Of a stretch of 64,000 nt of DNA, positions 1-10,662 are shown piece by piece. The notes beneath the pieces are model-generated. The model did not search any database. It saw only the letters and a list, made by a program, of their open reading frames with translations, and was not told the origin of the DNA. The DNA comes from Nothopassalora personata. Its lineage: Eukaryota > Ascomycota > Dothideomycetes > Mycosphaerellales > Mycosphaerellaceae. Within the stretch, counting starts at the first letter, position 1. Each line of letters opens with the position of its first letter. A program made the position numbers and the translations under genes. Where the stretch lies: assembly GCA_033816765.1 (NCBI GenBank), contig CM066288.1:248001-312000 (forward strand), in the 5' to 3' direction.

Positions 1-357
1 ATCCGCGCGATCAAGTTTCATGCCCTTTTTTTCAGCTAACATGATGCAGCAGAAGCATCACACGCTCGAAAGCTCGGCTCTGCTGCCTGCAACCATCCGT
101 GCATCACTCATGCACACGGGCAACGGAGAAACGCATTTTCGAAGGCAACCGCGAAGCATCCGACTCTAGACAGGCAGTCGACATCATATCTTGCCCCTCG
201 CGAACCCTTTTCCATCTCTTTCACTTTCGTTGCCTTGCTTTATTGAATCTCTCGTCACTTATCAAGGAGACCAGCCATCTCTTTCTTCTCAAGAAAGCAT
301 CCGTCCTTGCTCCCTCTTGACGAAGACCTCTGTCAGAAGATAGTGGCTAGTCCTACT
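1..357. other. Upstream region of first gene
   Basis: No supportable coding sequence is seen. The stretch is pyrimidine-rich towards the first gene (runs of TTTC and CTCT around 205-300), as is common in fungal promoters and leaders. The open frame of the next gene extends upstream only through a TTG codon at 307, so I treat this region as promoter and 5' leader. Confidence 0.4.
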
Positions 358-2202
358 ATGAGTCATCTGCCGCACGCGCCAATGCCACCACCACCAGGAT
401 TTCAAGCTCACAACGATCCAATGCCTCAATTCGATGTCGGCGGCTGGTCCGACGACGATCTCCTTCCCGGTGACCGACTGGATCATGGACCGAAGAGGAC
501 CAACAGCAATGCCAAGAAAGTCAACAAGAACAATAAAGCAAGGAAATACGGTTGGGTTGAGATCGATTACGAAGGTTTTATGCTAGAGAAACTTGAGGCT
601 GGCCCTGGTGAGAAGTCCAGCTGGTCTCGTGTTGGTCGCCGTACGATGCCATTCAGCAATGAGAAGCTCGCCGAAATCAGCAGGAAAGTCCGCGAGGAGA
701 GCCGCATGGGCCCCATGACCACCTTCGCAAGCTTGAGTGCCGACCAACAAGGGGTAATTACACGATTAATCGACACCAGGCAGCTCGAGGAGAAGGACAC
801 AAATGCCGAATGGGTTCTCGAATGCGTCCGTAGACATACTAAGAGAGAGTCCACGTGGCGAAGAACCACCCTAGTCTGCAAGAGACTCACTGTCATCCTC
901 AAGCGCCAGGACAGGAACATGACCAAATCAGGCCAGAAGATTACATCGAATGGACCTGCTAGTTACCGAGACGCTGAGATTATTGACATCAACGAACCGC
1001 TCCAAAAGAAGAAAGACCAAACCAAGAACAACAAGCAGAAGAATGTTGGCAATCATCACGACATCATGGATATGCCACTAGGCGGTGGTATGCCAGATCC
1101 CTTCGCCAATCTGGGAATGGACATACCTCCGCCGCCGCCTCCAAGGCATGAGCAGCATCAGCACCGACCTGATTTTGAGCAGCCTGTAGGTCCACCTCAA
1201 GGCCCACCTGATGGTGCTATTCCTGTAGACCAGTGGCCATTTCCAGGGCCGCCTCAACATCATCAGCAACACCATCCTCACGAGCTGCACCACCCTATTC
1301 ACCACAACGGCCCTGCTCCTTATGAAGGTCACCCGTTCCAACCACAGCCCCCTTTCAACATCCCCGGTGCCTTCGAAGTCACATCCGACTTCGATCCTCA
1401 ACGTCGCGACTCCCAATTTCAAACCCGGAACCGAACTCCAGACCCACTGCATAGCCGCTCTCGAGAACGTCGCGAGTCCCGTGTAGCCAAACGTGACTCC
1501 CGCGTAGAGCGCAAGGTCGACGACCTCAACGACAGGCTTGGAGACGTTCTTGACAAGGTCGAAGCCTGGAACATCCGCGACAACAGATCATCCTCAGAAG
1601 ACACCTACCGCGAGAACGGGTACTGGAGCGGTCAATCCGGAGGCTTTTCCACTCCACCTTCCTCGCCACCGACGTCTGTACGTGAGCCGAACGGAACCCT
1701 AGGCCGACAGAAGTCATACCGTGGCCGCGACCGCGACCGCTACGATCCAGCCTACCCACGCCAGCATCGCCGTCACAACAGCGATGTCATGATTGAGCCA
1801 TACACCAACCGCGACCGAGATCGACGTGTGAGCTACATCCAAGGACGTCGTCGTGACTCCTCAAATGGTGACGGTAGCCGACCTCGCACCATCAACTGCC
1901 CACGAGAATCTCGTGGCGGAAGGCCGATGCTGCACCACGCAAACACCTACAATGACTACCCGAACGCTCCTGTGGCGGAGCGCATCCAGCAGAGAGCGCT
2001 GCCACAGTATCCGAGTGAGGACTACGATTTTGCCAACTATGGTCGTGGTCGCGAGCGATGTTTCGGAAGTGACAGGAGGCGCTCGAGAAGGGAATCGAGG
2101 GTAAGCGGGAGAGAGTCTGGATGGGGTGACGATCGTGACAAGTACTATGATGATCGAAGAGAACGAGTCGGAGCTGGGAGGAGACAGGCCACGTGGTTTT
2201 GA
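358..2202 (+). CDS. Uncharacterised Arg/Asp/Pro-rich protein
   Basis: A single-exon protein of 614 aa; I chose the first ATG, since the frame before it opens only with TTG. I do not recognise the family. The first 20 residues are Met/Pro-rich. Residues about 40-210 look folded, with a Lys-rich stretch, a GWVEIDYEGFMLEKLEAG segment and a mixed-charge helical block ending near VCKRLTVILKRQD. From about residue 240 it is low complexity: a polyproline run followed by His-rich sequence, then long Arg/Asp/Ser/Tyr-rich sequence (many RDR, RES and RRDS groups) to the end. No signal peptide or membrane segment is visible. The Arg/Asp-rich tail resembles that of RNA-associated or condensate-forming proteins, but this is composition only. 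The shape (folded N-terminus, disordered basic tail) is common among fungus-specific orphan proteins. Confidence 0.7.
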   Translation: MSHLPHAPMPPPPGFQAHNDPMPQFDVGGWSDDDLLPGDRLDHGPKRTNSNAKKVNKNNKARKYGWVEIDYEGFMLEKLEAGPGEKSSWSRVGRRTMPFSNEKLAEISRKVREESRMGPMTTFASLSADQQGVITRLIDTRQLEEKDTNAEWVLECVRRHTKRESTWRRTTLVCKRLTVILKRQDRNMTKSGQKITSNGPASYRDAEIIDINEPLQKKKDQTKNNKQKNVGNHHDIMDMPLGGGMPDPFANLGMDIPPPPPPRHEQHQHRPDFEQPVGPPQGPPDGAIPVDQWPFPGPPQHHQQHHPHELHHPIHHNGPAPYEGHPFQPQPPFNIPGAFEVTSDFDPQRRDSQFQTRNRTPDPLHSRSRERRESRVAKRDSRVERKVDDLNDRLGDVLDKVEAWNIRDNRSSSEDTYRENGYWSGQSGGFSTPPSSPPTSVREPNGTLGRQKSYRGRDRDRYDPAYPRQHRRHNSDVMIEPYTNRDRDRRVSYIQGRRRDSSNGDGSRPRTINCPRESRGGRPMLHHANTYNDYPNAPVAERIQQRALPQYPSEDYDFANYGRGRERCFGSDRRRSRRESRVSGRESGWGDDRDKYYDDRRERVGAGRRQATWF

Positions 2203-2726
2203 TAGGCATGTAGTATATTCCTGGGAGGACAAAAGAAGCCATACGATAGCTGTAACGAGTAATGACGTGGAACAAACTTGACTTCATCTGAACACAAGAT
2301 TGTGGTGGCGATGATTCTGATTCGACTCTTCATTCCACTATCGACTCACTATCTCACCGATGCATGATTCTTTCCCATACCCGAGGTGCCCCCCTCCAGA
2401 ATCTATAGACATTAATAATAGGGACACCATAGCATCTCACAATTATTCTCATTGTATGCTTTAAGCGCTGCGCCGCTGCGCCGCTGAAAATGCTGCAATG
2501 CTGGCTGAAACACAAGTGATTTCGGTCGACCTATCGGCCGGCGCAGGTCGATATTGCTGATGATTGGTCCCTGTGACATGTCCATTTCACTCCATAGAAC
2601 TCAAATATGGACATGCTGCGGCGCAGTGTGCCTCGCCTTGGTGGTTTGCACTCGTCGTATCTAGTGGTTTTCGTTCTTTTGCGTTGATATCATAAACATG
2701 CTGGCTGCGGCTCGTGAAAGCTTTCT
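2203..2726. other. Convergent 3' intergenic region
   Basis: This lies between two convergent genes and has no coding signal. It contains a short direct repeat of the type CGCTGCGC around 2465-2485 (GCGCTGCGCCGCTGCGCCGCTG-like), probably simple sequence. It should hold the 3' ends of both flanking transcripts. Confidence 0.4.
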
Positions 2727-4817
2727 CTAGCAGAGTGGCTTCTTGACGTCTTGTACCCCTCGTCGCACGACATCAGATAGCTTCCAGCGCGGAGGTGTGA
2801 CTGCAGGCTTGCCGCCCGCCTCTAAGCAGGAACGGACCTCGACCTCTTCCGCGTTTGTCAGACCATCGGGAATCGGCTCCTGGCCACCCGCGATGCCGGA
2901 ACTGAACTTGAGCTGTAGAATGTCTCCGGTTTGGTCGCATGCAGCGAGTAATCGGTCGAGATCATCCTTGGTGTGTGCAGCGGAAACGCAGAATCGTGCT
3001 CGTGATGAAATCAGTGGTATTGCGGGGTATCCGACGACCACGACAGCAATCTTGCGCTTGAGCATCTCGTGGGAGAAGGCCGAAATCTTAGCTGGGTGGT
3101 AAAGCAGAACTGGAATGATCGGGCTGTCGTCGTGGCCATAGACGATGAATCCTAACCTCTTCAATCCAAGTCGGAGGTACCGGCTGTTGAATGCAAGACG
3201 CTGTAACCGCTCTTCGCCTTGGCCAGGTGCAAGATCGCCAGCAATGATTCTCAGACTTGAGCTGATCTGACTCAGCACCGCAGGAGTGGGACATTCGCCA
3301 AAGATGGTTCCAGCATTGTTGACTCGGATCTTGTCGATAAGAGACTTGTCTGCTGCAATATAGCCACCGTTTGCGCCGAAAGACTTGGTGAATGTACCCA
3401 TGAGTATGTCGATGTCCTTAGTGTCGATGCCGAAGTAATCGCAGACACCACGTCCACGAGGTCCAAGAGCACCAATTGAATGTGCCTCGTCAACGTAGAG
3501 GTTGAACTTGTACTTCTTCTTGAGCGCAACCAGACCTGGAAGGTTGCACATGGTGCCTTCCATGCTGTAAAGGCCCTCCACAGCAACTAGGATCTTTCGC
3601 CATGGTCGATGAGTTCTTGGCTGTCCCAGAGAGATGCGTTCCCGAAGTAAATGCTCGAGTGCGTCCATGTCATTGTGCTTGAACATGTCAATCACTGCAC
3701 CGCTTAGTCTGGCGCCGAATCGGATCGAGGAGTGGTTGAGCTGGTCGGAAATTAAAAGGCAACCCTTGCCGACCAAAGCAGGGAAGATGGTTGCGTTAGT
3801 CACGAAACCCATGGAGTAGATGGTAGCCGCTTCCTTGCCCACAAACTCGGCAACCTGGCGTTCGACTTCGACATGGAGTTCTGATGTGCCCACATCACCT
3901 CTTGGCGAGCAAAACGAGATTCCGTACTTCTTCAAGCTGGCTTCAGCTGCGTCCGCACACTCGCCCTCGGATTGGGCAAAACCCAGGTAATTGTACGAAG
4001 ACATGTTCAGTGTTTGGGTAGTGGTACCAGTGAGTTTGAATGTGAGGTTGTAGTCGTCGCTTGTGCGGTCCAGAAGTGTAATGAATCGACCTGGCACACC
4101 GGTCACTGGTCGTCTGAAGCAGTCGTTAATTCGCAGCTGAAGACGTCGAATGTAAAAGTTGTCGAAATCAGAATTGAGTGGCGCATATCCATCGTGCTCT
4201 CGAAGTTGCTTGTACTGTTCTGGCTTGAATCTCTTGCCGAAGAAGTCTCGAACGTGGCCGAAGATGATCAGAATCAGGTAGGAAATGTAGGTTGTGATGA
4301 GGTAGTAGTACGGCGGCTCGTCCTCAATGGGCTCTGGAAATTCGGTCCCCACGAATCTGGATGAGTACAGATGCTGTTTGGAGCCCAATGGCCCGAACGC
4401 AGCGTGCTGCTTAGCTATCCGCCGAGCCTCAGCGGGTGAAGGTGGTTGAAACAGCGTCATTGACTCAGATTTCTCCATCTTGCTCTTCTCCCCAGTCGCC
4501 GTCGTCAGATTGATGGTGGGTAGACTGAGCGTGGGAATCTGCGGGCTAGGCGGCCTGAAGCTAGGAACCTGTGGGGCTTCCAATCTCGAATGCTGCTGCG
4601 GTGTTTCTACTGCTGGCTGTGCTCTTGGCGTTTTGGGGGTGCCTGAGAAGGGCAGACTGAACTTTGGTCGGGAGAACCGAGGCGCTTGCTTGACCGGACC
4701 GGACTCTCTGGTGTCAATGCGGATTGGTTCCTTCTCTGACAGGACGGTGGTGGTGGTGGTGTCGGGCAAGGCGGCGGGCGAGGAGGCGAAGGGATTGAGC
4801 ACGCGGATCGCAGGCAT
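2727..4817 (-). CDS. LCB2: Serine palmitoyltransferase subunit 2
   Basis: The 696-aa protein is the catalytic subunit of serine palmitoyltransferase, the PLP-dependent ER enzyme that condenses serine with palmitoyl-CoA in the first step of sphingolipid synthesis, with LCB1 as partner. It is an alpha-oxoamine synthase-fold protein. The PLP lysine is K478 in the motif GTFTKSFGANGGY, preceded by the conserved YVDEAHSIGALGPRGRG. A membrane segment lies near residues 170-190 (YYYLITTYISYLILIIFG). The first 130 or so residues are a Pro/Ser/Thr-rich extension, making the protein longer than yeast LCB2 (about 560 aa). It is a single exon with an ATG start at 4817, and the frame is complete to a TAG stop. 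The gene stands alone with a long upstream gene-free region. Identification is secure; only the length of the N-terminal extension is open. Confidence 0.96.
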   Translation of the reverse strand: MPAIRVLNPFASSPAALPDTTTTTVLSEKEPIRIDTRESGPVKQAPRFSRPKFSLPFSGTPKTPRAQPAVETPQQHSRLEAPQVPSFRPPSPQIPTLSLPTINLTTATGEKSKMEKSESMTLFQPPSPAEARRIAKQHAAFGPLGSKQHLYSSRFVGTEFPEPIEDEPPYYYLITTYISYLILIIFGHVRDFFGKRFKPEQYKQLREHDGYAPLNSDFDNFYIRRLQLRINDCFRRPVTGVPGRFITLLDRTSDDYNLTFKLTGTTTQTLNMSSYNYLGFAQSEGECADAAEASLKKYGISFCSPRGDVGTSELHVEVERQVAEFVGKEAATIYSMGFVTNATIFPALVGKGCLLISDQLNHSSIRFGARLSGAVIDMFKHNDMDALEHLLRERISLGQPRTHRPWRKILVAVEGLYSMEGTMCNLPGLVALKKKYKFNLYVDEAHSIGALGPRGRGVCDYFGIDTKDIDILMGTFTKSFGANGGYIAADKSLIDKIRVNNAGTIFGECPTPAVLSQISSSLRIIAGDLAPGQGEERLQRLAFNSRYLRLGLKRLGFIVYGHDDSPIIPVLLYHPAKISAFSHEMLKRKIAVVVVGYPAIPLISSRARFCVSAAHTKDDLDRLLAACDQTGDILQLKFSSGIAGGQEPIPDGLTNAEEVEVRSCLEAGGKPAVTPPRWKLSDVVRRGVQDVKKPLC

Positions 4818-6801
4818 GGCGTCTGTAGTGCGGCGATATTACGATTAGTGGTGTTCTGGTATATGATGATGTCGCGTGCTGCTGCCACGCCGGGCGCACA
4901 CACAGCGCGTGATATCAGTGTTGCGGTATGGGGGTGCAGCGGAAAGCAGACGCGGGAGTGGGTGGTGTTTGGTATCCGGCGAGAGGGAATTCGTAGAGGC
5001 TTGCGACCGGCCAGGGAGCGAATGTGCCGGAGAACACGTGGAGATGGTGCTGCCGCGTCGCGAAGGCGGATGTCTAGCGCAGGTGGTGTGCTCGAGTATG
5101 GAAGGCGTGACCAATGCTGACGGCGAGCGGCAGGTGCGGTGGAGGAGGAGGATAATGATGATGATAATTTAGTTAGTGCCAGACACAGTCGTGATGTCAG
5201 GCGCGCTGGGTTGTTGTTGGAAGCTTGGGGCCCTGTGGCATCTATCCGGCTTGTTCCTGCTTGCCTGCTTCCGCCGCCTCCGATCGCTGGACGCCGTGTT
5301 TCACTTCAAACACTTCGATCGCGACGATGCCGATGATGGTCCTTGGTCGATGTTTCTCCGATGTCTGAGAGATCTCGTTGTCGATGCTCCCGGGCGCAGC
5401 GCTCTGCTTGCGAGACTGACCGGGCTGTGCACGCAGGCGGGCAAGAATGTGTGCGGAAGAAGGATGCTTACTCACCTACGCGCTCATCCCAGCCGCGCGA
5501 TATGCACGCAGGTCAGCTCAGCTCAGCTCAACTGTCCCCAGCACAGCTTGCTTCCTCCTGCTGTCGACTCCCTCGAGGGTTGGTGATGGTGGTGTCGCGC
5601 GGATGCTCCGTTTCCCTCGCTCCGTCAATCGTACCGCCGGCTGTCGTCGGCCTCTTGTCCTGATACAGTGACGCAAAAAGGTTAACAAGCTTCTCCCCTT
5701 CGCTGCCCGGTTGCAGACTTGACACAGCTTTCAAGGAAGCAGTTCGGAGAGAAGGCGTAGCAGCGCTCATGAAGGAGCGGAACCCGTCCAACAACGCACA
5801 GCTTAAGCCTGTTGGTCAACGGCCATTGACGGCTTGGCCTGGCATGATTAAGATTGCAAGTGGATTAGGCGATGCACGAAACCCAACGTCTGTGCCCTTT
5901 GCCGGCCTTATTGGGAGGTGTTTGGGTGCTCGGACCATCATCTCATTTTACCTGCTCTCCAGGCGTACGGCTTTATTTGCCAGGCCCAGAGCGTGGGAGA
6001 GAGAGAGGGAGAGAGAAGCCGAAATGTCACGTTTGCTACGTGCTCGTGAACTAGCTATCTATATACAAAATTACATCCCCTAAGCGTGGGCGGATGGATG
6101 AAGTGAAGCAACCGCGTCTCACGGCTGGTGTTGGTGATGATGCGAATACACCCTAACGATGCACAGACCCCCTTTCTCCATCAGCGCTCAGGGGCTGCGG
6201 ACTGCTCGTCTTGTGTCTAAACCAATCCTTGCTCGAAGGAAGTAGGGCTGCGCCTGGGATTGCGCTGCCATATTGCAACTTGTGCCTGAGAAATGTATGC
6301 ACTTCATCCGCACTTGACCCTTCTGTTGTCAGGCAGAAAATCGATCGTCACCGATTTATCGCCCGGCACGTCTAGACAATAATAATGACAATCTATCTCG
6401 GCTGCAGTGCAGTGGAACTATCGTCAACCTCTTTGCAGACCCATATTCGAGTGGCGAGAGCAATTTCTACCATTTCGTCCTCGTGTGTGCCGACAGTCGG
6501 ACAGCTCGGGTGTCGGATGCTGCATAACCCGTCGTACCCGTAGACGATTTGTCTGCCGAATCGCCGCTATTTACGGTACTTTATCTAGCCGTACAACCTA
6601 TCGACGACAACGCTCGCCAGTCAATGCTTCTTCGCGCTACACCGTCGAACATCGCCATGCCAACGCTGTAACCGTCATTGTCGTGTGCCTGCAGATTCGT
6701 GCGAGGGACCGCCATTGTCGGGAGATGTTGTGCGTGCTGAGTCGCACACACATATTCAGCCGTGTCTCTGTGACGGCATGCTCGAAAGGATGCAGCTCGT
6801 G
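4818..6801. other. Long gene-free stretch upstream of LCB2
   Basis: Nearly 2 kb without a convincing gene. It includes the LCB2 promoter and leader and the 3' side of ALB1. Simple-sequence patches are visible: GAGAGAGG-type purine repeats near 5998-6020 and a GCTCA tandem repeat (TCAGCTCAGCTCAGCTCA) near 5513-5530. A minus-strand frame at 5528-5770 reads smoothly, but no splice partner, homologue or stop context supports it. The region could hold an unrecognised noncoding RNA or upstream leader exons. Confidence 0.35.
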
Positions 6802-7503
6802 TCAACGGCCCGCTCCAAACCTGTGTGGAACAGCATCAGAGCTGCTCCAGCCACTCATCAAGTCGTTACTGCCAAGTAAGCGTGCCCGCCTCATCACGTC
6901 GTCGAGAAACTCCTCCGGCTCTGCGTGCATCGATGCCCACTCTGGGACACCCTCCTTCAAGACTGGCGCTGGCTTCAACTCTTCATCCTCAGCACCAGAC
7001 ATCTCGGCACTGCGGATAGGCAATGGTTGCTCCAGATCCGGCAGCACGACATCTTCACAGTCCTTGCCAGATGCTTTCCTGCCCTCTTTCCTCTTGGCCT
7101 CCACTACAGCCGCCAGCTTGCCGTTCAACTCGTCCCAGTCCGCTGCTCTCGATTGTATGTTCTTTGAGCTCTGCTTGCTGTCTGCAACCTTCTTCTCCAG
7201 TTTACTCGCGACCGCATTGGCCTTCTCCTGTGCGCGTTCTTGGCGTAGACGTTGTGCGTGCGTGAGCTTCTTCGGCTTGGCCTTCTTGGAGATGCCGGCA
7301 TTCTGGGAATTGTGCATCCATGGCTTGTAGTCGCTCTCCTCGGCAGGCGCCTTTTTGACTGTCATGTCCTTCGGTGGCGGTGACGAGCGGCGGGCGGCGC
7401 GTGAATGTACGCTGATTTCTGTGTCGCAAGTCAATCACTGGGCGCATATTGGACGTAGCAGTCGTTGCGCACCTCTCTTCTTGACCTTGGGTGTCTTCGC
7501 CAT
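6802..7503 (-). CDS. ALB1: Ribosome biogenesis protein Alb1
   Basis: Two exons, 7473-7503 and 6802-7418, encode 215 aa. Exon 1 is only 31 nt and supplies the family's N-terminus MAKTPKVKKR. It is spliced through a 54-nt intron (GTGCGC donor, GACACAG acceptor) to EISVHSRAARR, which is how filamentous-fungal Alb1 proteins typically begin. The first ten codons plus one base join the second exon in frame. Alb1 is a nuclear/nucleolar shuttling factor that acts with Arx1 in pre-60S export. The sequence is basic and helical (KKAKPKKLTHAQRLRQERAQEK), then acidic towards the C-terminus, with no membrane segment. Its 5' end faces the divergently transcribed deubiquitinase gene 257 bp away, so the two probably share a promoter region. 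The family call rests on the N-terminal motif and general pattern. Confidence 0.82.
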
Positions 7504-7760
7504 GCTGGGCGACCGCGACTAATAGATAGTCGCCCGGCAAGTAGAGTGCTCACGGTGGGATGCTTTTTCCGACTGTAATAAATTCGAGATCAAGCGCGCG
7601 GCAGATCTGATTACCAGTCAAGGTACCCTGCACGCCTAGATCTTGATCTCTTACACAAACATCCAAACACGCCGCCACTAGAACGTCGCCTGCACAATAA
7701 CAATACGGTCTCTCTCCACGATACCTTCGCAGATGTCCCCAAAACACATACCGCAAAATC

Positions 7761-9656
7761 ATGGATCCGAGTATCCAACTTGAGAGGCTGTCGTGGTCTC
7801 TCGACACAGCTTCAACACTTACGTACGGCGTCTTGTTCCTCTGCGGCTTGCACTTGCTACTCCAGTACCTGGACTACCCACTTCTCTCGCCACTGGAGAT
7901 ACTTTGGAATGCAGTGGTCTACATCGTCCCGACCACGTTATTACTGAACTCCGCTCGACGACAGGAACTACGGACGAACAACATGCTTTTGCAAACACAC
8001 GCGGCCAAGGGGGATGCTTTGAGGAGGATGCTGGGAATCGGCGGAAGCGCAATCATGCACAGCCTGCCGGGCGTAGAGGGAGGGAGCTTCGTGCGTAGAA
8101 TGAGTTCTGCCGTGACTGGAGGAGTGTCTGCGCCGATCACGAGTGATGTGCCTCCTGGGCTGGGCAACTGGGATAATTCGTGCTATCAGAACAGTGTTCT
8201 TCAAGCTTTGAGCTCGCTGGATAGCCTGCGATTGTGGCTGAGGGTGTCCGAATCGTCACAAGCCGAGAGTGGCAGCACAACTAACGCTTCGCTGCAAGAG
8301 ACTATCGCAAAGCTCCGAGACCCGGCAAATAACGGAAGGCATATCTGGACACCTCCGAAGCTTAAGAGTATGAGTAGCTGGCAGCAGCAAGATGCTCAAG
8401 AGTACTTCTCGAAGATCATGGACGAACTGGATAAGGAAGCTGGGAAGGCCACGAGATCGAAAGAGACCAAGCCTGGGTTGGAGGCTGTTGTGCAGAATCA
8501 GGGGCCAGGATCTCAGGCTGAGGTGGAAGCACGTACAGCAGCGATTCCAAGAAACCCGTTGGAAGGCCTGATTGCGCAAAGAGTGGCCTGCATGAAGTGT
8601 GGCTTCTCAGAAGGATACTCCATGATCCCCTTCAACTGCTTGACGGTTCCGCTTGGCTCGAACCATACCTACGACTTGGAAGACTGCCTAGACGAATACA
8701 CCAAGAGCGAGGACATAGAAGGTGTTGAGTGTCGTAGTTGCACACTACTCTCAGCAGCAGCAAAACTCAAGCAGCTTGAGCTGCCCGCTGAACTTCGAAG
8801 TCAGATCGCAGAGCGCCTTCAAGCGATAGCGCACGCGCTGGAGGATGATGACTTCTCCGACAAGACCTTAAAGCAGGATTGTCACATCCCTCCCGAGGCA
8901 TTCGTGAACAGCACCAAGAGGAAGGAGGTTGTCATTGGCCGAGCACCACAGTCTCTGGTTGTGCATATCAATCGCAGCGTATTCGATCCCATGACGGGAT
9001 TTCAACGAAAGAACTATGCCAACGTGCGGTTTCCGTTTGTGCTAGACTTACAGGAATGGATGATATCCATTGGCGATGCACCTCCGCAGTATCGACTTTG
9101 CGCTGTGGTCACCCACCACGGTAGACACGAGAATGGTCACTACATCTGCTACCGAAGGCATGCCAGCATGGAAAAGGCAGACGACATCGATGATCTGAAA
9201 GACGATCAACGCGAGGAAAGCTGGTGGAGGCTTAGCGATGAGGACGTATCACCTGTGACCGAGAAAGAGGTGCTCGATCAGGGCGGTGTCTTTATGCTCT
9301 TCTATGAGCGTGTGAGTGAGCCCAGCTTACCACCCCCAACAGTTCCGATCGCTGCTCTAGAGGCCGTTGAGGAAGCCGCCGCAATAGCACTTCCAACAGA
9401 CGATGCCAGCGACTGGGACATGTCTCAAACACAACCTTTGTCGACAGCAACGCCTTCAGTGGTCACTTCTGCTGGACATTCGGTCGTCTCAGAATCTGAT
9501 ACGGACACGGATTACGATGACGACAGTCCTGCTGTAGGGAACCCGGCACTACAGCCAGCACCCATGTTGAAGACGGCATCGCCGACATTCATGAGGCCTC
9601 CTCAGAAAGATGTGAAGCATGCTATCGGAATGAGCAGCACGATGATGAGCGTTTAG
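7761..9656 (+). CDS. UBP1: Membrane-anchored ubiquitin-specific protease
   Basis: A single-exon 631-aa USP-family cysteine deubiquitinase. The Cys box is PGLGNWDNSCYQNSVLQAL with the nucleophile at C141. The His box is GRHENGHYICYRR with H460, and the third catalytic residue is D493 in WWRLSDEDV. A zinc-ribbon pair, CMKC (about residue 278) and CRSC (about residue 323), lies in the fingers subdomain. Residues about 22-55 (GVLFLCGLHLLLQYLDY and the hydrophobic stretch after it) form one or two membrane segments, as in yeast Ubp1, whose long form is membrane-anchored. After about residue 520 the tail is acidic and disordered. It removes ubiquitin from substrates, probably at an ER or other endomembrane. 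The ATG at 7761 is the first in frame and sits just before the hydrophobic anchor. Catalytic residues are intact. The exact orthology (UBP1 versus another anchored USP) is inferred. Confidence 0.88.
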   Translation: MDPSIQLERLSWSLDTASTLTYGVLFLCGLHLLLQYLDYPLLSPLEILWNAVVYIVPTTLLLNSARRQELRTNNMLLQTHAAKGDALRRMLGIGGSAIMHSLPGVEGGSFVRRMSSAVTGGVSAPITSDVPPGLGNWDNSCYQNSVLQALSSLDSLRLWLRVSESSQAESGSTTNASLQETIAKLRDPANNGRHIWTPPKLKSMSSWQQQDAQEYFSKIMDELDKEAGKATRSKETKPGLEAVVQNQGPGSQAEVEARTAAIPRNPLEGLIAQRVACMKCGFSEGYSMIPFNCLTVPLGSNHTYDLEDCLDEYTKSEDIEGVECRSCTLLSAAAKLKQLELPAELRSQIAERLQAIAHALEDDDFSDKTLKQDCHIPPEAFVNSTKRKEVVIGRAPQSLVVHINRSVFDPMTGFQRKNYANVRFPFVLDLQEWMISIGDAPPQYRLCAVVTHHGRHENGHYICYRRHASMEKADDIDDLKDDQREESWWRLSDEDVSPVTEKEVLDQGGVFMLFYERVSEPSLPPPTVPIAALEAVEEAAAIALPTDDASDWDMSQTQPLSTATPSVVTSAGHSVVSESDTDTDYDDDSPAVGNPALQPAPMLKTASPTFMRPPQKDVKHAIGMSSTMMSV

Positions 9657-10662
9657 CGAGCGGCCGGAGCCGTGGTACGACAGAGCTTTATATAGAGCTA
9701 TGAATACATGTACATGACTTTCGATTATCGGCTTTGATCTGGCGACGAAGCAACTCTTTCACCTTTCTAGTTTCTCGGATGTGGTGCTCTAGGTCAAGTC
9801 GTACATGACACTGGAACAAGTGTGCGATCGACAAAGCCGCAACACTAAAATGGTGGAGATCGGCCGGCGGCATCCGAAGATGAGCCCAAGGGCTGTCGAC
9901 ACTTTTAAAGAGGTGGCCGCCTGTACACGGACACGATTCGCTTATAAATGCTACGAAAGACGCACTGCAGCGTAGATACTGCTTGTCAAGGGGAAGCTTT
10001 AATGCGCGCCTCGCTTCAACTACACTCGCTGCGTCGCAGGTACTCGAAGCACTCTACGCAGCTCGATATCGCTGGCGCGTTCAGAACGGAGCGGCCACCT
10101 CTTTTGTCAGGAGCCCTTGCCCCATGCTTAATGTTGCAGCAGAAAAAGTTGCAGTACCGTAGTCATGTTGATCAGACTGGGTCATGGTCTTCGATGAACA
10201 TCGCATCAGGAAGCGCACTGAATGGTCAATGTGTTGAGCTGCGCGCAGGCAACAGGCTCGATCGACCAAGAGATAGATGTTGACATTTCCAGTCCGATCT
10301 ACCTCGCATCTCTTCCCGTATCGATTACTCCATTGTTCGATCAGCCTCGATTCTAATCTCACCGTGTGGTCGTTGACCTCCGGGCACCAGATCAAGTTCT
10401 TCCTCCCCTCCGCTAAGGCTGATGGGCCTTCCCGTCCTGGATGTAGGCATAGTAATCACAGTCCTCGTTGAGGTAGCGCACATATATTCGCTCGTGGATC
10501 TAGTCTTGCATCTCTGTCAGTTCCGTGATGTCACCTTCAAGTCTTCCAGTCAGCTCCAGATGTGAGCATGCAGCAATGACTATAGATGACATTAGTTCTA
10601 TCTTTGCCGTGACGAGAGCGTGCAAGAGTTGGCTCTTGTCATTGTCCTAGCTGTTTTCTGTA
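9657..10662. other. Intergenic, no gene recognised
   Basis: About 1 kb between the deubiquitinase and a decayed RING gene. Several short frames of 60-110 codons occur on both strands, but none shows a family motif, good splice continuity or sensible composition. A TATATAG-type run near 9687-9700 lies just past the deubiquitinase stop and fits a 3' processing region. Confidence 0.35.

Noticed and set aside
5528..5770. Minus-strand frame starting MSAATPSLRTASLKAV
   Set aside because: Reads smoothly but no homologue is recalled, no usable splice partner was found, and the composition is weak. It may be chance in a GC-rich leader.
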